64,000 nucleotides of DNA, taken from positions 3,799,501 to 3,863,500 of the forward strand of contig NZ_PEFF01000001.1 in the NCBI RefSeq assembly GCF_002754375.1, written 5' to 3'. This document shows, piece by piece, positions 59,725 to 64,000 of this stretch (within the stretch, counting starts at the first letter, position 1; each line of letters begins with the position of its first letter). Under the pieces are notes generated by a model, which had not been told where the DNA came from, did no database searches, and saw only the letters and a program-made list of their open reading frames with translations. Position numbers and translations under genes: made by a program. The DNA is from Variovorax sp. 54. Its GTDB lineage: Bacteria; Pseudomonadota; Gammaproteobacteria; Burkholderiales; Burkholderiaceae_C.

Positions 59725-60402
59725 TTGGACACTCTTCGCACCGACCTTTCCCGCTTCGACGCCGCCATCGTCGACCTCGATGGCACCATGGTCGACACGC
59801 TCGGCGACTTCGCCGAGGCCCTGAACCGCATGCTGCGCGACCTCGACCTGCCGCCGGTGCCGCCCACCGCCATCGAACGCATGGTGGGCAAGGGCTCGGA
59901 GCACCTGATCCTGTCGGCGCTGGCGCACGTGGGCGCGCCGGCCCCGGCTGCACTGTTCGATCGCGCCTGGGAGCGCTACCAGCACCACTATCTGGAGATC
60001 AACGGCCGCCACTCGGCCGCGTACCCCGGCGTGGTCGAAGGCCTGAAGGCGCTGCGCGCGCGCGGGCTGCGGCTGGCCTGCCTCACGAACAAGCCGACGG
60101 CTTTCGCCAAGCCGCTGCTGGCCGCGAAGGGGCTCGACGGTTTCTTCGAGCAGGTGTTCGGCGGCGATGCCTTCGAGCGCAAGAAGCCCGATCCGCTGCC
60201 GCTTCTGAAGACCTGCGAGGCGCTGGGCACGGTGCCGTCGCGCACGCTGATGGTGGGCGACTCGAGCAACGACGCGCGTGCCGCGCGCGCCGCCGGCTGC
60301 CCCGTGGTGCTCGTCACCTACGGCTACAACCACGGCGAGCCGGTGCGCGGCGTGGATGCGGACGGGTTCGTGGATTCGCTGGCCGACCTCGCGGCGGCCT
60401 GA
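59725..60402 (+). CDS. gph: Phosphoglycolate phosphatase
   Basis: The 225-residue HAD-family enzyme removes phosphate from 2-phosphoglycolate made during DNA repair or photorespiratory-type metabolism. The nucleophile motif is AAIVDLDGTMVDT, the cap contains MVGKGSEHLIL, motif II is LACLTNKP, Lys lies in ERKKPDPLPL, and the acidic motif is MVGDSSNDARAARAAG. TTG 59725 is chosen as start because GGGAG lies 9 bp upstream and the family usually begins shortly before the nucleophile; GTG at 59676 is an alternative. It precedes the trp operon, as in many betaproteobacteria. Confidence 0.88.
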   Translation: MDTLRTDLSRFDAAIVDLDGTMVDTLGDFAEALNRMLRDLDLPPVPPTAIERMVGKGSEHLILSALAHVGAPAPAALFDRAWERYQHHYLEINGRHSAAYPGVVEGLKALRARGLRLACLTNKPTAFAKPLLAAKGLDGFFEQVFGGDAFERKKPDPLPLLKTCEALGTVPSRTLMVGDSSNDARAARAAGCPVVLVTYGYNHGEPVRGVDADGFVDSLADLAAA

Positions 60403-60414
60403 CGAGCTGCCTGC

Positions 60415-61020
60415 TTACTGCTTTCCGAGCAGCGCGTCCTTCAGCTTCCAGTCGGCGGGGTTTGGTCCCAGCCAGATGCGCATCAGCGCATTGAAGAACG
60501 CCACCTCTTTCACCGGGTCGGGCTGCGGCACGCCGCGCACCGTGATCAGCGTGCCGGTGCCGGGCACCCAGTCGATGGTGAAGGTGTCGCCGGCCTTGAG
60601 CTGCTTCTGGTCCGCGAACATCTGGCCCATGCGCAGCAGGCCGGGGATCAGGTGGACCATCTCGCTCTTGGGCGAGTTGTCTTCCACGCCCTTGACGAAG
60701 AGCTTGCCAAGCTCGTTGGCGTCAATGTCGCGCAGCATGGTGATCGCCACGCGCTTGGGGCCCGGCACGGCCAGCGCCTCTTCCGTGGTCGAGGCCTTCT
60801 TGCCCAGGTACAGCCCGGCCGTGTAGACCTTGATGATGGTCTTGTAGCGGATGCCCGCGCCGTTCAGCACCAGCGGTGCGCCGCGCAGGTCCATCTGGTC
60901 TTCGAGCTTGACGCCGGCCACGTCGACCTGCGCCGCCGAGGCGCCGGTGCAGAGCACGGTGGAAAGAAAAACGAGCGCCGCGAGGCGGGAGAACACGGCC
61001 GGGAGCGGGAGGGCGAACAA
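60415..61020 (-). CDS. Exported chalcone-isomerase-like protein
   Basis: With a TTG start at 61018-61020 (AAGGAG 6 bp upstream) the product has 201 residues and begins with a signal peptide MFALPLPAVFSRLAALVFLS, cleaved around GASAA. The mature part is a chalcone-isomerase-like domain (VAGVKLEDQMDLRGAPLVLN, RYKTIIKVYTAGLYLGKKAS, FFNALMRIWLGPNPADWKLK). Bacterial members lack flavonoid chemistry and are periplasmic proteins of unclear role. It converges on gph with 12 bp between stops. An upstream ATG at 61113 would give a longer, poorer N-terminus. Confidence 0.78.
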   Translation of the reverse strand: MFALPLPAVFSRLAALVFLSTVLCTGASAAQVDVAGVKLEDQMDLRGAPLVLNGAGIRYKTIIKVYTAGLYLGKKASTTEEALAVPGPKRVAITMLRDIDANELGKLFVKGVEDNSPKSEMVHLIPGLLRMGQMFADQKQLKAGDTFTIDWVPGTGTLITVRGVPQPDPVKEVAFFNALMRIWLGPNPADWKLKDALLGKQ

Positions 61021-61148
61021 GTGGGTCTCCTTGAATTTGCGAACGGTCGTGCGAATGTATCTTTTTGTTTTACGTCGCAGGCTCCGGGGGAACCCTGAAG
61101 CCAGCGGTTGCACAAGGCCTCGTTGTCGTGGGCTAAACTCAGCGCTCC

Positions 61149-61232
61149 ATGTTCGTTCATCACATCATTCAAACAGGTGAAGGCAGCCGGGGAGCCTGGC
61201 CCTGGCGTCGCCATACATCGCTGACTGTTTGA
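61149..61232 (+). CDS. trpL: trp leader peptide (27 residues, contains Trp-Pro-Trp)
   Basis: ATG 61149 opens a 27-residue frame ending TGA 61230-61232, about 120 bp before trpE. It starts MFVHHIIQTGEGSRGA and then has W-P-W (TGG at 61197-61199 and 61203-61205) followed by RRHTSLTV. Paired Trp codons in a short frame before trpE are the hallmark of ribosome-mediated attenuation. A weak TTGCAC and TAAACT pair upstream (61108-61113, 61134-61139; spacing 20, too long) leaves the promoter uncertain. The rest of 61021-61349 holds no other gene. Confidence 0.7.
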   Translation: MFVHHIIQTGEGSRGAWPWRRHTSLTV

Positions 61233-61234
61233 TT

Positions 61235-61286
61235 GCACGGCGCACGCCGTGCGCCCGCGGTTCCGGATCGATCGCATCGATTCCGG
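61235..61286 (+). promoter_or_regulatory. Hairpins after the trp leader peptide (candidate attenuator)
   Basis: Directly after the leader stop, GCACGGC (61235-61241) and GCCGTGC (61246-61252) form a 7-bp stem with a 4-base loop. A second hairpin pairs CCGGATCGAT (61263-61272) with ATCGATTCCGG (61276-61286), one base bulged. There is no U run after the second stem, so termination might be Rho-assisted or the control might act on translation. A third small stem (61310-61314 with 61324-61328) encloses an AAAGGAG. Confidence 0.5.
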
Positions 61287-61349
61287 GCCACCAGTGAATG
61301 ACCTTGCCACCGGCCAAAGGAGCGCCGGCAGGCAACTGGAGAACGATCC

Positions 61350-62852
61350 GTGATCACCGAACTTGAATTCAAGAGCCTCAGCGCCCAGGGCTACAACCGC
61401 ATCCCGCTGATGGCCGAGGCCTTTGCCGACCTCGAAACCCCGCTTTCCCTCTATCTGAAACTCGCCCATTCGCAGGGCGGCGGCAAGCACAGCTTCCTGC
61501 TCGAGTCGGTCGTGGGTGGCGAGCGCTTCGGGCGCTACAGCTTCATCGGTTTGCCGGCGCGCACCTTGCTGCGTGCCAGCGGCTTCGGCGACGAGGCCGT
61601 CACCGAAGTGGTGACCGACGGCCAGGTCGTCGAGACCGCCAAGGGCAACCCGCTGGACTTCGTGGCCGACTACCAGAAGCGCTTCAAGGTCGCGCTGCGG
61701 CCCGGCCTGCCGCGTTTCTGCGGCGGCCTGGCCGGCTACTTCGGCTACGACACCGTGCGCCACATCGAGCGCAAGCTCGAGAAAAGCTGCCCGCCCGACA
61801 CGCTGGGCTGCCCCGACATCCTGCTGCTGCAGTGCGAAGAACTCGCGGTCATCGACAACCTGTCGGGCAAGCTGTACCTCATCGTCTACGCTGACCCGAA
61901 GCAGCCCGAGGCCTATGCCGTGGGCAAGCGCCGCCTGCGCGAGCTGAAGGACAAGCTCAAGTACTCGGTGAGCGCGCCCGTCGTGAAGCCCACACAGGCG
62001 CACCCGCCCGAGCGCAGCTTCGCCAAGGCCGACTACATCGCCGCTGTCGAGCGCGCGAAAGAGATGATTGCCGCCGGCGACTTCATGCAGGTGCAGGTGG
62101 GCCAGCGCATCAGCAAGCGCTACACCGAGTCGCCGCTGTCGCTGTACCGCGCGCTGCGGTCGCTGAACCCGTCGCCCTACATGTACTACTACAACCTGGG
62201 CGACTTCCACGTGGTGGGCGCCTCGCCCGAGATCCTGGTGCGCCAGGAGAACACGGGCGACGGCGAACAGAAGATCACCATCCGTCCGCTGGCCGGCACG
62301 CGTCCGCGCGGGGCGTCGATCGAACTCGACAAGGCGGCCGAGGTGGAGCTCATCAACGACCCGAAGGAGCGCGCCGAGCACGTGATGCTGATCGACCTGG
62401 CGCGCAACGACATCGGCCGCATCGCCAAGACCGGCACCGTGAAGGTGACCGAGGCCTTCGCGGTGGAGCGCTACAGCCATGTGATGCACATCGTGAGCAA
62501 CGTCGAAGGCACGCTGAAGGACGGCATGACCGCCATCGACGTGCTCAAGGCCACGTTCCCCGCCGGCACGCTGACCGGCGCGCCCAAGGTGCATGCGATG
62601 GAACTCATCGACCAGCTGGAGCCCACCAAGCGCGGCCTCTATGGCGGTGCCTGCGGCTACATCAGCTACGCGGGCGACATGGACGTGGCGATCGCGATCC
62701 GCACCGGCATCGTGAAGGACCAGATGCTCCACGTGCAGGCCGCAGCCGGCGTGGTCGCCGACTCGGTGCCCGAGCTGGAGTGGAAAGAAACAGAAGCCAA
62801 GGCGCGCGCACTGTTGCGTGCCGCCGAACTGGTCGAGGAAGGCCTGGAATGA
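61350..62852 (+). CDS. trpE: Anthranilate synthase component I
   Basis: TrpE converts chorismate to anthranilate with ammonia supplied by TrpG, the first step of tryptophan synthesis. The 500-residue protein has the tryptophan feedback motif LLES at residues 50-53 in HSFLLESVVGG. Chorismate-site blocks include SPSPYMYYYNLGDF (as NPSPYMYY), TIRPLAGTRPRG, DLARNDIGRI and FPAGTLTGAPKVHAMELID. GTG 61350 has GGAG 8 bp upstream. It overlaps the next gene by ATGA. Expression is probably attenuated by the leader peptide upstream. Confidence 0.96.
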   Translation: MITELEFKSLSAQGYNRIPLMAEAFADLETPLSLYLKLAHSQGGGKHSFLLESVVGGERFGRYSFIGLPARTLLRASGFGDEAVTEVVTDGQVVETAKGNPLDFVADYQKRFKVALRPGLPRFCGGLAGYFGYDTVRHIERKLEKSCPPDTLGCPDILLLQCEELAVIDNLSGKLYLIVYADPKQPEAYAVGKRRLRELKDKLKYSVSAPVVKPTQAHPPERSFAKADYIAAVERAKEMIAAGDFMQVQVGQRISKRYTESPLSLYRALRSLNPSPYMYYYNLGDFHVVGASPEILVRQENTGDGEQKITIRPLAGTRPRGASIELDKAAEVELINDPKERAEHVMLIDLARNDIGRIAKTGTVKVTEAFAVERYSHVMHIVSNVEGTLKDGMTAIDVLKATFPAGTLTGAPKVHAMELIDQLEPTKRGLYGGACGYISYAGDMDVAIAIRTGIVKDQMLHVQAAAGVVADSVPELEWKETEAKARALLRAAELVEEGLE

Positions 62853-63241
62853 GCAACGCACCTGACATTCAGAACGACTTCTCGCACGAGATCATTGGCG
62901 CCGCCGTCGAGGTGCAGCGCGTGCTTGGCACGGGGCTCGACGAGGGCGCCTACGCCGCGGCGCTGGCCATCGAACTTGCCGAACGCGAGATCGGCTTCAC
63001 GCGCGACGTGGCGCTGTCGGCCAGCTACAAGGGCCGCTCGCTCGGCGAGGTGTACCGCGCGGGCTTCGTGATCGAGCAGTCGGTCATCGTCGAGCTCAAG
63101 GCGGTCGATGTGCTGACCGATCTGCATCGCGCGCAGGTGCTGGCCGCATTGCGCCTGTCGGGCCTGAAGCTGGGCCTTCTCATCAACTTCAACGTGTTCC
63201 CCGTCGTGAAGGGCGTGCACCGGATTGTGAGCAAGCCATGA
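62849..63241 (+). CDS. GxxExxY-family protein between trpE and trpG
   Basis: The 130-residue protein belongs to the GxxExxY family (PD-(D/E)XK nuclease-like fold). It has [20 protein letters not shown] at the N-terminus (the family Tyr is at the usual Y position in GAYAAAL), then [19 protein letters not shown], where E-x-K looks like the nuclease core, and [20 protein letters not shown]. It overlaps both neighbours by ATGA, so it is locked into the trp operon. Its function is unknown. It is not a known part of tryptophan synthesis and may be a later insertion. Confidence 0.85.
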   Translation: MSNAPDIQNDFSHEIIGAAVEVQRVLGTGLDEGAYAAALAIELAEREIGFTRDVALSASYKGRSLGEVYRAGFVIEQSVIVELKAVDVLTDLHRAQVLAALRLSGLKLGLLINFNVFPVVKGVHRIVSKP

Positions 63242-63822
63242 AACTGCTGATGATCGACAACTACGATTCGTTCACCTACAACATCGTCCAGTACTTCGGC
63301 GAGCTGGGGGCGGACGTGCAGGTGCATCGCAACGACGAGATCACCGTCGCGCAGATCGGCGAGCTGATCGCTTCGGGCGTGACGCGGCTGGTGGTGTCGC
63401 CGGGTCCGTGTTCGCCGGCCGAGGCGGGCGTGTCGGTGGCGGCCATCGAGGCCTTCGCGGGCAAGCTGCCGATCCTGGGCGTGTGCCTGGGCCACCAGGC
63501 CATCGGCGCGGCCTTCGGCGGCAAGATCGTGCGCGCGCAGCAGCTCATGCACGGCAAGACCAGCGAGATCACGACCACGCAAGAGGGCGTCTTCGCGGGC
63601 CTGCCGCAGAAGTTCATCGTCAACCGGTACCACTCGCTCTCCATCGAGCGCGAGAGCTGCCCGAAAGCATTGGCTGTCACCGCGTGGACCGACGATGGCG
63701 AGATCATGGGCGTGCGGCACACCGGCTTTGCGCACGACGTGCGCATCGAAGGCGTGCAGTTCCACCCCGAATCGATCCTCACCGAGCACGGCCACGCCAT
63801 GCTCAAGAACTTCCTGGACTGA
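63238..63822 (+). CDS. trpG: Anthranilate synthase component II (glutamine amidotransferase)
   Basis: The 194-residue class I glutamine amidotransferase feeds ammonia to Trp[21 protein letters not shown] (as [11 protein letters not shown]) is the family start. The oxyanion block [12 protein letters not shown], nucleophile Cys in [10 protein letters not shown], and the His/Glu pair in VQFHPESIL are all present. It may also serve PabB (folate) if no separate pabA exists. It begins by ATGA overlap with the GxxExxY gene and ends 5 bp before the next gene. Confidence 0.95.
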   Translation: MKLLMIDNYDSFTYNIVQYFGELGADVQVHRNDEITVAQIGELIASGVTRLVVSPGPCSPAEAGVSVAAIEAFAGKLPILGVCLGHQAIGAAFGGKIVRAQQLMHGKTSEITTTQEGVFAGLPQKFIVNRYHSLSIERESCPKALAVTAWTDDGEIMGVRHTGFAHDVRIEGVQFHPESILTEHGHAMLKNFLD

Positions 63823-63827
63823 TCCCC

Positions 63828-64000
63828 ATGACCGACCGCTCCTCCCTCGTCGACCTGCGCAGCGACACCGTCACGCAGCCCACGCCCGCGATGCGCGAGG
63901 CCATGGCGGCCGCACCGCTGGGCGACGACGTCTTCAGCGCCGACCCGAGCGTGAACGCGCTGCAGGAAAAGATCGCTGCACTGTTGGGCTTCGAGGCGGC
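63828..64000 (+). CDS. ltaE: Low-specificity threonine aldolase, N-terminal part
   Basis: The frame from ATG 63828 runs off the window. Its 57 visible residues start [20 protein letters not shown] and include [20 protein letters not shown], the conserved opening of PLP-dependent threonine aldolases (beta-eliminating lyases), which split threonine or allo-threonine to glycine and acetaldehyde. The PLP lysine lies beyond the window end. It follows trpG by 5 bp and may be cotranscribed. Confidence 0.82.
   Translation, partial: MTDRSSLVDLRSDTVTQPTPAMREAMAAAPLGDDVFSADPSVNALQEKIAALLGFEA

Noticed and set aside
61108..61139. TTGCAC / TAAACT as the trp promoter
   Set aside because: The 20-bp spacing is too long for a good sigma-70 promoter, so I mention it but do not annotate it.

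Overview
The window looks like a chromosomal segment of a GC-rich betaproteobacterium, most likely a Comamonadaceae member of the Variovorax/Acidovorax type. That placement is an inference. It rests on the very high GC and C/G-ending codons, the type VI secretion system (T6SS) gene content, the trpE/trpG arrangement, and palindromic intergenic repeats of a kind I associate with that family. Genes are dense, and many are joined by 4-bp ATGA, GTGA or TTGA stop/start overlaps.

Layout. 1-3600: end of an unrecognised gene and three glycosyltransferase-like genes. 2821-10959: two sensory modules, each pairing periplasmic substrate-binding proteins with an orphan hybrid histidine kinase (SBP1-HK1 on the minus strand; HK2 divergent from a tandem pair of PhnD-like SBPs). 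10984-16046: a lower-GC decayed T6SS effector/immunity island. It holds a DUF2628 gene between diverged direct repeats, a VgrG N-terminal stub joined to the C-terminal part of a pore-forming-type effector, one intact DUF6708 protein (candidate immunity), a frameshifted second copy and a third C-terminal scrap.

16257-57467: a complete T6SS. All thirteen core components are present: tssK, tssL, tssM, tssE, tssF, tssG, clpV (tssH) and vgrG (tssI) on the plus strand; tssA, tssB, tssC and hcp (tssD) on the minus strand; and tssJ. Post-translational control is represented by a Ser/Thr kinase (ppkA-like), a PP2C phosphatase (pppA-like), an FHA protein (tagH) and tagF. Accessory genes are tagJ, a lytic transglycosylase (MltA), a sigma-like / anti-sigma-like / caspase-like trio, a divergent second Hcp, a VgrG-linked delivery module (DUF2169-pentapeptide, pentapeptide, DUF3540, PAAR-like DUF4150), a small peptidoglycan-binding-like gene after hcp, and a second TssL-like/TssM-like pair whose TssM-like member has lost its Walker A lysine. 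A DUF4384-type domain appears to recur in the kinase, the caspase-like protein and the second TssL.

57721-64000: a NarL-type response regulator, a NUDIX hydrolase, phosphoglycolate phosphatase (gph) and a chalcone-isomerase-like exported protein. These are followed by a trp operon start with a leader peptide containing Trp-Pro-Trp, trpE, a GxxExxY gene, trpG, and the first part of a threonine aldolase gene.

The most unusual items are the sigma/anti-sigma/caspase cassette inside the T6SS operon, the degenerate second TssL/TssM pair, a roughly 340-bp-arm inverted repeat at 23231-23942 flanked by mirror-image base skew, palindromic repeats sitting exactly at stop/start junctions and kept open in frame, and overlapping divergent promoters between tssA and tssJ. 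No tRNA, rRNA, CRISPR array or insertion sequence was seen.
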